A stretch of 64,000 bases of DNA from an uncultured Pelagibacteraceae bacterium (GTDB lineage Bacteria > Pseudomonadota > Alphaproteobacteria > Pelagibacterales > Pelagibacteraceae). Location: positions 186,001-250,000 of the forward strand of contig CACBEJ010000001.1 of the NCBI GenBank assembly GCA_902538255.1, in the 5' to 3' direction. Positions 8,037 through 16,593 of the stretch are shown in pieces; within the stretch, counting starts at the first letter, position 1; every line of letters begins with the position of its first letter. The position numbers and the translations under genes are program-made. The notes beneath the pieces are model-generated. The model saw nothing but the letters and a program-made list of their open reading frames with translations, was not told the DNA's origin and ran no database searches.

Positions 8037-9371
8037 ATGAGCAAAGAAGGAAGCTTAAGTGCACCTATAAGACACCCAATAGATTTTGAGCATCCTGATT
8101 TTACAAATCCTGAAAAATTAGATGCTGAGATGAGAAGAGTGTTTGATATTTGTCATGGATGTAGACGATGTTTTAATCTCTGCGATTCATTTCCGAAGCT
8201 ATTTGACATGATTGATGAATCTAAAAATGAGGATGTTGAAAGCTTATCTAGCGATCAATTTGCCCCTGTTGTTGATGCATGCACTTTGTGTGATATGTGT
8301 TTTATGACTAAATGCCCGTATGTTCCACCTCATGATTTTGACTTAGATTTTCCACATTTAATGCTGCGATATAGAACAGCTCAAAAAAAATTAGGTAAAT
8401 TACCAAGTGTACCGACACAATTAGCTCAAATAGATCGAAATGCTAAAATTGGAGTCATGTTCTCTAGAATAATCAACTGGACATCAAATATTAAAAATAA
8501 ATTTATTAGAAAAATTTTAGAACTTATTACTGGAATAGATAAAAGAGTTCAGCTGCCAAAATATAACTCAGAAACTTTTTCAAATTTTTTCAAAAAAAAT
8601 AAAAATAAGATAAATTATCAAATACCTTCTAAAGATAGAAAAGTTGTTATCTATTCAACCTGTTTTGTAAATTTTAATAAAAAAAATACAGGAGTTGCTG
8701 CTTTAAAAGTTTTAAAAAAAAATGGTGTAGAAGTTCAGGAGACTTACCCTGGCTGCTGTGGGATGCCGTTTTTAGAGCAAGCAGACCTTCCAAAAGTTGT
8801 TGAACAAGCAAAAAAAGTTTCCAAGGATTTAATTGAATGGATTGATAAAGGGTATAAAGTAGTAACTTTAACAGCAAGTTGTGGATTGATGTTAAAATTC
8901 GAATGGCCTTTGTTATTACCAAATGATGCAAAAATTAAAAAATTATCTGCAAATGTTATGGATATTGATGAGTATGTAGTTGATATAGCAAACAATGAGG
9001 GATTAGCAGAAGGATTAAATGAGATTGATGGAGGAGTAACTGTACATCATGCTTGTCATGCCAGAGCACAGAACATGGGTATCAAAGCAAGAGATATGTT
9101 AAAATTAATTCCAAATGTTAAAATTGATGTTGTTGAAAGATGTGCCGGTCATGGAGGAACTTTTGGAGTAATGAAAGAAACTCATGATTTAGCAAAAAAA
9201 GTTGGAAGACCTGCTGCTAGACAAATTAAAGCTAAAAATAATAAGTATATGGCCTCTGATTGTCCTTTAGCTGGCAAACATTTAAAACAGTTAGAAGTCG
9301 ATACAAATATATCTAATGATGAGGCACTACATCCTATCGAACTAATGGCAAAAAGTTATAACTTAAAATAA
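8037..9371 (+). CDS. Fe-S oxidoreductase with two 4Fe-4S motifs and two CCG domains (HdrD/GlpC-like)
   Basis: This 444-residue protein belongs to the heterodisulfide-reductase-like (CCG domain) oxidoreductases. The N-terminal third carries two cysteine clusters, Cys39/42/45/49 in CHGCRRCFNLC and Cys82/85/88/93 in CTLCDMCFMTKCP. Two cysteine-rich CCG-type modules follow (YPGCCGMPFLEQ and VERCAGHGGTFGVMKE). Such proteins pass electrons through Fe-S clusters; the partner is unknown. The arrangement rubrerythrin, this protein, DUF3501 suggests an electron donor module for peroxide reduction. Its stop overlaps the DUF3501 start by one base. The link to rubrerythrin is inference from context. Confidence 0.85.
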   Translation: MSKEGSLSAPIRHPIDFEHPDFTNPEKLDAEMRRVFDICHGCRRCFNLCDSFPKLFDMIDESKNEDVESLSSDQFAPVVDACTLCDMCFMTKCPYVPPHDFDLDFPHLMLRYRTAQKKLGKLPSVPTQLAQIDRNAKIGVMFSRIINWTSNIKNKFIRKILELITGIDKRVQLPKYNSETFSNFFKKNKNKINYQIPSKDRKVVIYSTCFVNFNKKNTGVAALKVLKKNGVEVQETYPGCCGMPFLEQADLPKVVEQAKKVSKDLIEWIDKGYKVVTLTASCGLMLKFEWPLLLPNDAKIKKLSANVMDIDEYVVDIANNEGLAEGLNEIDGGVTVHHACHARAQNMGIKARDMLKLIPNVKIDVVERCAGHGGTFGVMKETHDLAKKVGRPAARQIKAKNNKYMASDCPLAGKHLKQLEVDTNISNDEALHPIELMAKSYNLK

Positions 9372-9964
9372 TGCCTAGGGAAAAAAAAGAAATCCAAAAA
9401 AAAGATATCATGCCTCTAGATGTTTATATAGGGAAGAGACGTGAATTAAGAAAAAATATTGTTGATTACAAAAAAAATCGAAGAGTTGCTTTAGGTCCTT
9501 ATGCTACTTTTTATTTTGAAAGTTACGAAACAATGTTAGCTCAGGTTCAAGAAATGCTATACATTGAAAAAGGTGGTGATGAACAACTTCAGGATGAGCT
9601 TTCTGCGTATAATCCTTTAATACCTAACGGAAAAGAGCTTACAGCAACCTTAATGTTTGAAATAGATAATCCTATTTCAAGAGCGGCGTTTCTTGGAAAA
9701 GTTGGTGGAATAGAGGAAACAGTATTTATGAAAATAGATAATGAAAAAATTAAAGCTGTTCCTGAGAAAGATGTGGATAGAACTTCTACTGAAGGAAAAG
9801 CTTCTTCAGTACAGTTTATTCATTTTAATTTTACTGATGATCAAATAGAAAAATTTAAATCTAATAGTTCAGAAATTGAGCTTGGTATTCATCACAAAGA
9901 GTATTCTCATAGCACAAAATTATCTAAAGAAAATATAGCTTCTTTATCTTCTGATTTTAGCTAG
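9371..9964 (+). CDS. DUF3501 family protein
   Basis: The 197-residue protein looks like DUF3501: an opening with DIMPLDVYIGKRRELRKNIV, the core RVALGPYATFYFESYETM, and GKVGGIEETVFMKI. The function is not known. It has no signal peptide or membrane segment. It starts on the ATG overlapping the Fe-S oxidoreductase stop and is thus coupled to it; the same pairing behind rubrerythrin occurs in other proteobacteria to my knowledge. It ends in a 4-base convergent overlap with the minus-strand SH3 gene. Confidence 0.8.
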   Translation: MPREKKEIQKKDIMPLDVYIGKRRELRKNIVDYKKNRRVALGPYATFYFESYETMLAQVQEMLYIEKGGDEQLQDELSAYNPLIPNGKELTATLMFEIDNPISRAAFLGKVGGIEETVFMKIDNEKIKAVPEKDVDRTSTEGKASSVQFIHFNFTDDQIEKFKSNSSEIELGIHHKEYSHSTKLSKENIASLSSDFS

Positions 9965-10416
9965 TTTAGTCCCCAAATATTATCTGTTTTAATCCAACCT
10001 TCAAATTCTTCTGATGTAATTTTGCACCAACTTTCTTCACATTTTTTTAAAATTAATAATCTTCCCTCTTTTATTTGAGCAATTGGCTTAGCAAAAGATG
10101 TAGGTTTTTTAAATAAAACTTTATCTTTTGTAGCTATCACAGAATTACTTTTTTTTAATTGTGAAATATGAATCCACCCACTGTTATTTTTAAAATCTAT
10201 AATTCGTCTAAAATTTTCTTTTTTATCAATTTGTTTCAAAGGTAAATTTACTTTCTTGTAAACATACTTAATGTCTGATTCAAAACTTGGTCCATATCGT
10301 ACATTTACTTTATTTTTTTTAAGAGAAACGAATATTTCTCCTGCTTTACTTGAAGTAATAAAGGATATTAAAAGAAAGAATATAAAAATATAATTAATTA
10401 AATTTTTTATTTTCAC
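9961..10416 (-). CDS. Exported SH3-domain protein
   Basis: The 151 residues begin with a signal peptide (basic KIKN, then a hydrophobic run to about residue 20, with an SSKA cleavage-like end at about residue 25). Two SH3-like repeats follow: VNVRYGPSFESDIKYVYKK is the typical bacterial SH3 opening, and GWIHISQL and EGWIKTDNIWG are the matching strand ends. Such periplasmic SH3 proteins are thought to bind cell wall or other envelope ligands. Its 5' end overlaps the ThiF/MoeB-like gene by 23 bases. The specific role is unknown. Confidence 0.75.
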   Translation of the reverse strand: MKIKNLINYIFIFFLLISFITSSKAGEIFVSLKKNKVNVRYGPSFESDIKYVYKKVNLPLKQIDKKENFRRIIDFKNNSGWIHISQLKKSNSVIATKDKVLFKKPTSFAKPIAQIKEGRLLILKKCEESWCKITSEEFEGWIKTDNIWGLN

Positions 10417-11158
10417 TTTTTTTTGTTTTATTTAATTTAACTTTTCTAAAGTTCAAATTTAATAAATCTATAATAAGAATAAATCCATTTAAATTTTGAC
10501 CAACTTTTAATATTCTTTTCAAAACTTCATTAGCAAGCATTGTACCAATTGTTCCTGCTACCGGTCCTAATATTCCTTCATATTCACAATTTAATATTTC
10601 ATCAGTAATAACTTCCTCTTGATAGAAGTCTCTTAAAGAGGGAGTATTTTTATCTATAAAATCAAATGTAAAAATATGACCATCAAATTTACTAATTGCT
10701 CCAGTTACCAGATATTTTTTATATCGTAAGCTTAAATCATTTATTAAAAATTTACTTTCAAAATTGTCAGTACCATCAATAATGTAGTCATAATTTTTTA
10801 TTATTTTTACAAATTTCGCTCTATCTATTTTAAAGTTATAAATATTTATTTTTGTTTTTGGATTGATTCTATTTAGTTTTTTTTTAGCAATTATAACTTT
10901 TGAGTAATTTAAATCTTTTTCATCATATAAACTTTGTCTATGAATATTTGACAAGCTAACAATGTCATGATCAACAATACCTAGTGTGCCAATACCAGAC
11001 CTAGTTAAAAAATCTGCTGCTGGACATCCTAGACCACCCATTCCAATTATTAAAACCTTTGAGTCTAGAATTTTTTTCTGTCCTAGTGGACCTATATTTT
11101 TTAAAATTATTTGCCTCGAAAATTTATCTATTTCTTTTTTACTTAAATTTTTGTTCAT
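10394..11158 (-). CDS. ThiF/MoeB/HesA-family adenylyltransferase (E1-like)
   Basis: These enzymes adenylate the C-terminal glycine of a ubiquitin-like sulfur carrier (ThiS or MoaD). The 254-residue protein has the nucleotide-binding loop GMGGLGCPAADFL, the VSLSNIHRQSLY motif and the metal-binding Asp in YIIDGTDNFESKF. The late NCEYEGILGPVAGTIGTM block is also typical. The two CxxC pairs that hold structural zinc in E. coli MoeB are missing; only one Cys remains in the late region. Whether it serves thiamine or molybdopterin synthesis cannot be told here. It overlaps dut by four bases. Confidence 0.85.
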   Translation of the reverse strand: MNKNLSKKEIDKFSRQIILKNIGPLGQKKILDSKVLIIGMGGLGCPAADFLTRSGIGTLGIVDHDIVSLSNIHRQSLYDEKDLNYSKVIIAKKKLNRINPKTKINIYNFKIDRAKFVKIIKNYDYIIDGTDNFESKFLINDLSLRYKKYLVTGAISKFDGHIFTFDFIDKNTPSLRDFYQEEVITDEILNCEYEGILGPVAGTIGTMLANEVLKRILKVGQNLNGFILIIDLLNLNFRKVKLNKTKKSENKKFN

Positions 11159-11592
11159 TTTCCAGTCGAGCCAAAACCACCCTCCCCCCTAACAGTTTCT
11201 GGAAGATCATCTGTTTCTTCAAATTCCATTTTGAGTACAGGAGTTAAAATCATTTGTGCTATTCTATCTTTATTGTTTATTAAAAAATCATTTTTTCCAT
11301 GATTAAAAAGAATTACTTTTATCTCTCCTCGATAGTCACTATCAATAGTTCCAGGTGTATTTAAAACACTTATGCTGTTCTTTGCAGCTAAACCAGATCT
11401 TGGTCTTATTTGGATTTCGAAATCACTTGAAAATGCAACTGCAATTCCTGTGGGGACCAAACATGACGAGTTGGGTTTCAGTTTGATGGGTTTATTTAAC
11501 AATGCCATTAAATCCAAACCCGACGCACCATCTGTTTTGTAATTAGGTAATTCAACTGCAGGGTCTAACTTTTTGATAAGAACTTTTACCAT
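11155..11592 (-). CDS. dut: Deoxyuridine 5'-triphosphate nucleotidohydrolase (dUTPase)
   Basis: dUTPase hydrolyses dUTP to dUMP and pyrophosphate, keeping uracil out of DNA and feeding dTMP synthesis. The 145-residue trimeric-type enzyme shows the family motifs in order: ASGLDLMA, RPRSGLAAK, NTPGTIDSDYRGEI with the catalytic Asp, DRIAQMIL, and the C-terminal closing arm RGEGGFGSTGK. Its start overlaps the coaBC stop by one base, the dut/coaBC pairing common in proteobacteria. Confidence 0.96.
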   Translation of the reverse strand: MVKVLIKKLDPAVELPNYKTDGASGLDLMALLNKPIKLKPNSSCLVPTGIAVAFSSDFEIQIRPRSGLAAKNSISVLNTPGTIDSDYRGEIKVILFNHGKNDFLINNKDRIAQMILTPVLKMEFEETDDLPETVRGEGGFGSTGK

Positions 11593-12797
11593 TAATTTAA
11601 TTGATAGATTATTCTATCAACTATTTCATCAGAAATTTCAGATTTTTTTTTGTAAGAAAGTTTTTCTTTTTTAAAATCTCTGTTTTTGTAATGAATTGTT
11701 ACCTCATTATAATCAGAATTAAACCCTATATCTTTATTTGATACATCATTAGAAATTATCCAGTCACAATTTTTTTTGTTTAATTTTTCTTCTGCATTTT
11801 TATCAACATCAATAGTTTCTGCTGCAAACCCAATTACAAGTTCAGGTCTCATCGAGTTATGGTTGGACACATAATTAAGTATATCTGTATTTTTTTCTAA
11901 ATTTAAGTTTAATTTCTCTCGTTTTTTAATTTTATTTTTATACTTTTTTTTAATTTTAAAATCAGCTACTGCAGCAGAAAAAATTGCAACATCAACAGGT
12001 AAATTTTTTTGAGTAGCAACCAACATTTCATCTGCTGTTTCAACTTTTATAAGATTAATATCTTTAGTTATTTCAAGATTAGTTGGACCTGATATTAATG
12101 TTGTATCAAAACCTTTTTTGGATAATGATTTTGCTAGTTCATATCCTTGTTTGCCACTTGATTTATTTGTAATTAAACGAACTGGATCTATATACTCATT
12201 AGTTGGCCCTGCTGTAATTAATGCTTTAAATTTTTTGTTATTTTTTTGAGTATAGAAATATTTATCAATTTCTTCAGCAATCACTGATGGATTAGACATT
12301 TTACCCTCTCCATATTCACCACAAGCCATATCCCCAACTTCTGGACCAATTAGTTTATATCCAAACTCCTTTAATTTTTTTAAATTGATTTTAGTAGTTG
12401 GATGTTCCCACATTCTTACATTCATTGCTGGTGCTAAAATAACGTCTTTATCTGAGGCTAAAACTACAGTAGATGCCAAATCATCAGTTGACCCTTGAGC
12501 TAATTTTGAAATTGTATTTGCTGTCGCTGGTGCAATTAAAATTAAATCTGCCCATCTTGAAAGTGAAATATGATCCATTTCAGCTTCATTTTCTACACTG
12601 AATAAATCGCTATATACTTTTCCTTGAGAGAGCGATGTAACTGAAAGTGGAGTTACAAATTCTTTTGCACTTTTTGTAAGGATTGTCTTTATTTCTGCAC
12701 CATTCTTTTTAAAAAGCCTAATTGTTTCAAGACTCTTGTAGGCAGATATCCCTCCACAGATAATTAATAGTATTTTTTTATTTAACAAATTTTTCAT
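11592..12797 (-). CDS. coaBC: Bifunctional phosphopantothenoylcysteine decarboxylase / phosphopantothenate-cysteine ligase
   Basis: CoaBC performs two consecutive steps of coenzyme A synthesis: ligation of cysteine to 4'-phosphopantothenate, then FMN-dependent decarboxylation to 4'-phosphopantetheine. The 401 residues contain the N-terminal CoaC flavoprotein (active-site His in EMDHISLSRW; the substrate motif PAMNVRMWEHP) and the C-terminal CoaB ligase (ITAGPTNEYIDPVRLITN, SSGKQGYELAK, SAAVADFKIK). Both halves look complete. It lies eight bases after ubiB and overlaps dut, within a minus-strand run from ubiE to the SH3 gene. Confidence 0.95.
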   Translation of the reverse strand: MKNLLNKKILLIICGGISAYKSLETIRLFKKNGAEIKTILTKSAKEFVTPLSVTSLSQGKVYSDLFSVENEAEMDHISLSRWADLILIAPATANTISKLAQGSTDDLASTVVLASDKDVILAPAMNVRMWEHPTTKINLKKLKEFGYKLIGPEVGDMACGEYGEGKMSNPSVIAEEIDKYFYTQKNNKKFKALITAGPTNEYIDPVRLITNKSSGKQGYELAKSLSKKGFDTTLISGPTNLEITKDINLIKVETADEMLVATQKNLPVDVAIFSAAVADFKIKKKYKNKIKKREKLNLNLEKNTDILNYVSNHNSMRPELVIGFAAETIDVDKNAEEKLNKKNCDWIISNDVSNKDIGFNSDYNEVTIHYKNRDFKKEKLSYKKKSEISDEIVDRIIYQLN

Positions 12798-12805
12798 TTG
12801 CGGAA

Positions 12806-14386
12806 TTAAAATACTATAAGGCCAAAAATTACAAGAAGTAATAAACCAATAATAGATTGATTTCTAAATGCTATCATTTCTGATTTCTTATCATTTAAAG
12901 CGGTATATGAATTTGAATTTTGTGGAATTTGACCGCTAGCTAAAAACGTTAACGCTTGATTTGCTTTATCCATAATCTCAGGAAATTCTGGCAATCGTTT
13001 AATAACCTCAGACGTATTTTTTAAAGTTTCATTTAAATTATTAATTGGATCTTTTGTCTCTTTAAGCCAGTTTTCTAGTACAGGCTTTGAAGTTGTCCAA
13101 ATATTTGTGTTTGGATTTAATTTTCTTGCTACACCCTCAACAACAACCATAGTTTTTTGCAACATTAATAATTGAGGTTGAGTTTGCATATTAAACTTTT
13201 CTGTTACATCAAACAATTGTTTGAGCAATTTACCTCCTGAAATATCTTTTACTTCTTGACCAAATATAGGTTCACCAATTGATCTCAAAGCTTGAGCCAG
13301 ATCATCAATTGGCACTTCTTTAGGAACTAATCCAGCCACCAAGTGAACCTCAGCTACTTTACGATAATCTCTCTGAATAAATCCAAATAAAATTTCTGCT
13401 AAAAACCTTTTACTGAGTTTATCTAATCTACCCATAATTCCAAAATCTATGGGAACAATCTGGCCACTATTATTAATAAAAATATTTCCTTGATGCATGT
13501 CGGCATGAAAAAAACCATCTCTTACAGCATGTCTTAAAAAATGTTGAATAATATCCTCTGCTATTTTATTCGTATCTAAATTTCTTTTCTTTAACTCCTC
13601 AGCTTCTCTTATTGAAATTCCATCTATCCAATCTAAAGTCATTACATTTTCACTAGTAAAATTCCAATAAATTTCAGGAACTCTAAACCCAGCGTCATTT
13701 TTAGTATTTTCTGCATATTCATTTGCAGCAGCAGCTTCGAATCTTAGATCCATTTCAAGATTGGTTATTTCTTTTAGTAAAAAAACAACTTCAACTAATT
13801 TTAATCTTTTTGTTTTTTTAACAAATGATTCAATAATAAATGCAAATAACATCATCGCATCTATTTCTTCATTGAATATTTTTTTTATTTTCGGTCTTAA
13901 AATTTTTATCGCTACATCTTTGATTGTTCCATTGTCATTTATTTTTGCTTTATGGACTTGTGCAATAGATGCAGCGGCAACTGGCTCACTTAAATCTATT
14001 ATTGAATTAAACGCATCAATTCCAAGATCTTCTTTAATAATTTCTTTTGCTTCATTAATTGAAAAGGGTGGCAATCGATCTTGTAGTTTTTCTAGCTTTA
14101 AAGATAATTCTTCTCCAATTATATCAGGTCTAGTAGCTAGAAATTGTCCGAGTTTGATAAACGTTGTACCCATAGACTCTAATGATCTGGATAGTCTTTC
14201 ACCATCATCTTCAATTAAATTATTTTGTTCTTTTTTTTCAAATGAAATAGATAAAATTTGAAATAATATCGTAATAACTAAAGGAGGCTTTTTAAATTTT
14301 GATGCAATTTTTAAAATATCAGATTTTGCGATTTTTCTCCCTAATTTAAATAAAGTAATAAGTTTTCTAATCATTAAATTTTCCAA
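12806..14386 (-). CDS. ubiB: UbiB, ABC1/ADCK-type atypical kinase needed for ubiquinone synthesis
   Basis: UbiB is a membrane-anchored protein-kinase-like ATPase required for ubiquinone biosynthesis. The 526-residue protein shows the family's KxGQ motif (FIKLGQFLATRPDI), the alanine-rich loop AAASIAQVHKA and the catalytic/metal motifs HADMHQGNIF and PIDFGIMGRL. A C-terminal hydrophobic segment (SIIGLLLLVIFGLIVF) anchors it. It overlaps ubiE by 13 bases, so the two ubiquinone genes are co-expressed. A plus-strand frame over this gene is a shadow. Confidence 0.94.
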   Translation of the reverse strand: MENLMIRKLITLFKLGRKIAKSDILKIASKFKKPPLVITILFQILSISFEKKEQNNLIEDDGERLSRSLESMGTTFIKLGQFLATRPDIIGEELSLKLEKLQDRLPPFSINEAKEIIKEDLGIDAFNSIIDLSEPVAAASIAQVHKAKINDNGTIKDVAIKILRPKIKKIFNEEIDAMMLFAFIIESFVKKTKRLKLVEVVFLLKEITNLEMDLRFEAAAANEYAENTKNDAGFRVPEIYWNFTSENVMTLDWIDGISIREAEELKKRNLDTNKIAEDIIQHFLRHAVRDGFFHADMHQGNIFINNSGQIVPIDFGIMGRLDKLSKRFLAEILFGFIQRDYRKVAEVHLVAGLVPKEVPIDDLAQALRSIGEPIFGQEVKDISGGKLLKQLFDVTEKFNMQTQPQLLMLQKTMVVVEGVARKLNPNTNIWTTSKPVLENWLKETKDPINNLNETLKNTSEVIKRLPEFPEIMDKANQALTFLASGQIPQNSNSYTALNDKKSEMIAFRNQSIIGLLLLVIFGLIVF

Positions 14387-15078
14387 CCACTATGAATTGA
14401 AACAATACCCCCAGAAAGGTTTCTATAATAACATTTTTGAAAATGATTTTTCTCCATCAATTCTATTAATTCTTCTTGATTAATAAATTGTTCAATACTT
14501 TTGATTAAATATTGGTAAGGTTCTTTTTCTCCAACTATAAACTGACCAATTATAGGAATAAGTTTTGAGTAATTTTTATATATAAAATCAAGATTTGAAT
14601 TTTGAATCTTAGAAAATTCTAGACATAGATAACGTCCACCAGGTTTTAAAACTCTATAGGCTTCTGAAAGTGCTTTATTTAAATTTTTTGTATTTCTGAG
14701 TCCAAAACTAATAGTGTAATAATCAAATGAGTTGTCCGCTATAGGTAATTTTTCTGCTGACGAAATAACCCATTTTATATTTTTATAATTAGATAATTTT
14801 TCTTTTCCCTGACTAATCATACCTTTATTGGGATCTACACAGGTAATTTCTGCCTCTTTATTTGTGCTATCTAAAAATAACTTTCCAACATCTCCTGTCC
14901 CACACGCAACATCAATTAGTTTTCTCTTATCTCTTGGATTCATCATATTAATTAAACTTTTTTTCCAATATCTATGAACACCCATAGACATAAAATCATT
15001 CATTAAGTCATATCTATTGAAGACTTTATTAAATACATTTTCTACAAGACCTTTTTTATTTTGAAGATTTTGTTGCAT
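14374..15078 (-). CDS. ubiE: Ubiquinone/menaquinone biosynthesis C-methyltransferase
   Basis: UbiE transfers the C-methyl group onto the benzoquinol ring during ubiquinone synthesis. The 234 residues carry the family opening (VFNKVFNRYDLMNDFMSMGVH), the SAM-binding motif LIDVACGTGDVGKLF, and the signature FDYYTISFGLRNTKN with LKPGGRYLCLEFS. Menaquinone genes are not in view, so a ubiquinone role is more likely, supported by ubiB behind it and coq7 in the same window. It is divergent from mutM with a 29-base gap. Confidence 0.94.
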   Translation of the reverse strand: MQQNLQNKKGLVENVFNKVFNRYDLMNDFMSMGVHRYWKKSLINMMNPRDKRKLIDVACGTGDVGKLFLDSTNKEAEITCVDPNKGMISQGKEKLSNYKNIKWVISSAEKLPIADNSFDYYTISFGLRNTKNLNKALSEAYRVLKPGGRYLCLEFSKIQNSNLDFIYKNYSKLIPIIGQFIVGEKEPYQYLIKSIEQFINQEELIELMEKNHFQKCYYRNLSGGIVSIHSGWKI

Positions 15079-15107
15079 AAAAAATTATATATTGAATATA
15101 GTATCAA

Positions 15108-15971
15108 ATGCCAGAATTACCAGAAGTAGAAATTGTTAGACAATCCCTTCATAAAAAGATCAAAAAAAAAAGCATACAAAAGGTAATAATAAGAAACAGG
15201 AATTTAAGGTTTAAAATACCAGTTGATTTCGAAAGTTTTCTAAAAGATAAAAAGATAATAAAAGTTAGTAGATTTTCTAAATATTTAATTATTCATTTTC
15301 AAAATCACGACTATTGTTTAATTCATTTAGGAATGTCAGGAACAATCCATATTCTTGATAAGAAAAAGCCTTTAAAATTTACAAACACTAGTTTTTATCA
15401 TTCACCTTTTTTACCTGAAAAACATAATCATGCTGAGTTTATATTTGATAACTTGAAAGTAATTTATAACGACCCAAGACGCTTTGGATTTTTCGAAATA
15501 ATCAAAAATCATCAAGATTTAGAGAAAAGATTTAAATCAATGGGACCTGAGCCTTTTAGTGATAAATTTAACTTAAATTATGTAATTAATTATTTTAAAA
15601 ATAAAAACAAGAATATAAAAAGTTTTTTACTTGACCAAAGATTTGTTTCTGGAATAGGTAATATTTATGCAAGTGAAATTCTTTTTGCCAGTAAAATAAA
15701 TCCATTTAAAAAGGCAAAAAGACTTAATAAAAATGAATGTTTAAATGTTATTTTAAATTCTAAGAAAATACTTCAACAGGCAATCAACAAGGGTGGTTCT
15801 AGTATTAGAGATTTTAAAGATATCTTGGGTAATAAAGGTAACTTTCAAAAGGAGTTTAAAGTTTATCAGCAAGATGGTACCGATTGTAAGCGCACGCAGT
15901 GCAAGGGTATTATAAAAAAAAAAATAACATCAAATAGATCAACTTTTTTTTGTATTTCTTGTCAAAAATAG
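15108..15971 (+). CDS. mutM: Formamidopyrimidine-DNA glycosylase
   Basis: MutM (Fpg) removes 8-oxoguanine and ring-opened purines and cleaves the abasic strand. The 287-residue protein starts MPELPEVEIVR, with Pro2 as catalytic nucleophile after Met removal and Glu3 beside it. It contains the catalytic Lys region CLIHLGMSGTIH, NDPRRFGFF, the helix-two-turn-helix LLDQRFVSGIGNIYASEI, and a C-terminal zinc finger with C-x4-C and C-x2-C pairs (CKRTQC and CISC). The C-x4-C form is common in alphaproteobacteria. mutM-rpsT-dnaA is a familiar alphaproteobacterial order. Confidence 0.95.
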   Translation: MPELPEVEIVRQSLHKKIKKKSIQKVIIRNRNLRFKIPVDFESFLKDKKIIKVSRFSKYLIIHFQNHDYCLIHLGMSGTIHILDKKKPLKFTNTSFYHSPFLPEKHNHAEFIFDNLKVIYNDPRRFGFFEIIKNHQDLEKRFKSMGPEPFSDKFNLNYVINYFKNKNKNIKSFLLDQRFVSGIGNIYASEILFASKINPFKKAKRLNKNECLNVILNSKKILQQAINKGGSSIRDFKDILGNKGNFQKEFKVYQQDGTDCKRTQCKGIIKKKITSNRSTFFCISCQK

Positions 15972-15983
15972 TTAAATATTTAG

Positions 15984-16012
15984 TTGACCACTATAATTTC
16001 TCAAGCTATACC
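15984..16012 (+). promoter_or_regulatory. Probable promoter region of rpsT
   Basis: TTGACC (15984-15989) is followed after 17 bases by TATACC (16007-16012). That pairing would start transcription almost at the ATG at 16021 and give a leaderless mRNA. A perfect TATAAT also lies at 15992-15997, with only weak -35 matches upstream. There is no Shine-Dalgarno before the ATG, which favours a short or absent leader. Which -10 is used is open. Confidence 0.45.
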
Positions 16013-16020
16013 CTGCGCAG

Positions 16021-16281
16021 ATGGCAAACACAAAATCAGCAATTAAAAGAATTAGAAGAATATCTAAACAAACTGTAGTGAATAAAGCTAGAAAAAGCAG
16101 GTTTAGAAACGCTCTTAAAAAAATGAACACTCTAATTGATGGTAAAAAGAAAGATGAAGCCCTAAAATTTTTACCAAAGTTAAACTCTGAGTTGATGAAA
16201 ATTGCAAAAACTGGAATTATAAAAAAACAAAATGCTTCTAGGAATGTTTCTAGAATTACAAAAAAAATTGCTGCAATCTAA
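16021..16281 (+). CDS. rpsT: 30S ribosomal protein S20
   Basis: S20 binds 16S rRNA at the bottom of the 30S subunit. The 86-residue, highly basic protein begins MANTKSAIKRIRRISKQTVVN and has the conserved SRFRNALKKM stretch and the C-terminal NASRNVSRITKKIAA. The length is typical. It sits between mutM and dnaA. The bases before the ATG (CCTGCGCAG) contain no purine-rich binding site, an oddity for a highly expressed ribosomal protein. Confidence 0.95.
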   Translation: MANTKSAIKRIRRISKQTVVNKARKSRFRNALKKMNTLIDGKKKDEALKFLPKLNSELMKIAKTGIIKKQNASRNVSRITKKIAAI

Positions 16282-16593
16282 ACGTTAGCTTAAATTTTTT
16301 AACAACTCCTGATATCTACATTATATATTTAAGTTTTATCTTAAGTTACTATATTTAGATTTAGTAAATATTTGGATTTAAGTCATTCAATCTATATTTG
16401 ATTTAATTTAAATTTAATAACTTTTAAGATTCAATCTATATTTGATTCAATTTATAATTTTAAATTTATTTATAATTTATAATTGATTTAAAAAAAATAA
16501 ATCACAATCATAGATTTTATTTTTTTTTAATTTTCCTTATTAACTTGTTGCAAATTTTTTTAAATAGTTCTAACTGAGATTCCTTCATAAGTT
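16282..16593. other. 312-bp AT-rich non-coding region between rpsT and dnaA, possible replication origin
   Basis: No ORF or RNA gene is visible. The region is almost entirely A/T, with a 26-bp direct repeat (listed separately) and a run of short TTTAAATT/TTATAATT elements that would melt easily. A CtrA-like TTAA-N7-TTAA occurs at 16403-16417. I found no strict DnaA box (TTATNCACA) on either strand. It is the largest uninterrupted non-coding stretch in a window where most gaps are under 100 bases. It could be oriC, the dnaA control region, or both; a skew plot is needed to decide. Confidence 0.4.
16385..16454. repeat. 26-bp direct repeat upstream of dnaA (two copies, 44 bp apart)
   Basis: Copy 1 (16385-16410) and copy 2 (16429-16454) share ATTCAATCTATATTTGATT exactly, then differ by one base (T/C), then share AATTTA. 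The 44-bp start-to-start distance is close to four helical turns, which would place both copies on the same DNA face. Each copy contains AATC-N7-GATT, a small inverted repeat that could be a dimer site. The binding protein is unknown. Confidence 0.7.

Noticed and set aside
16403..16417. CtrA-like TTAA-N7-TTAA upstream of dnaA
   Set aside because: In DNA almost free of G and C this pattern arises often by chance; kept only as a remark in the non-coding entry.
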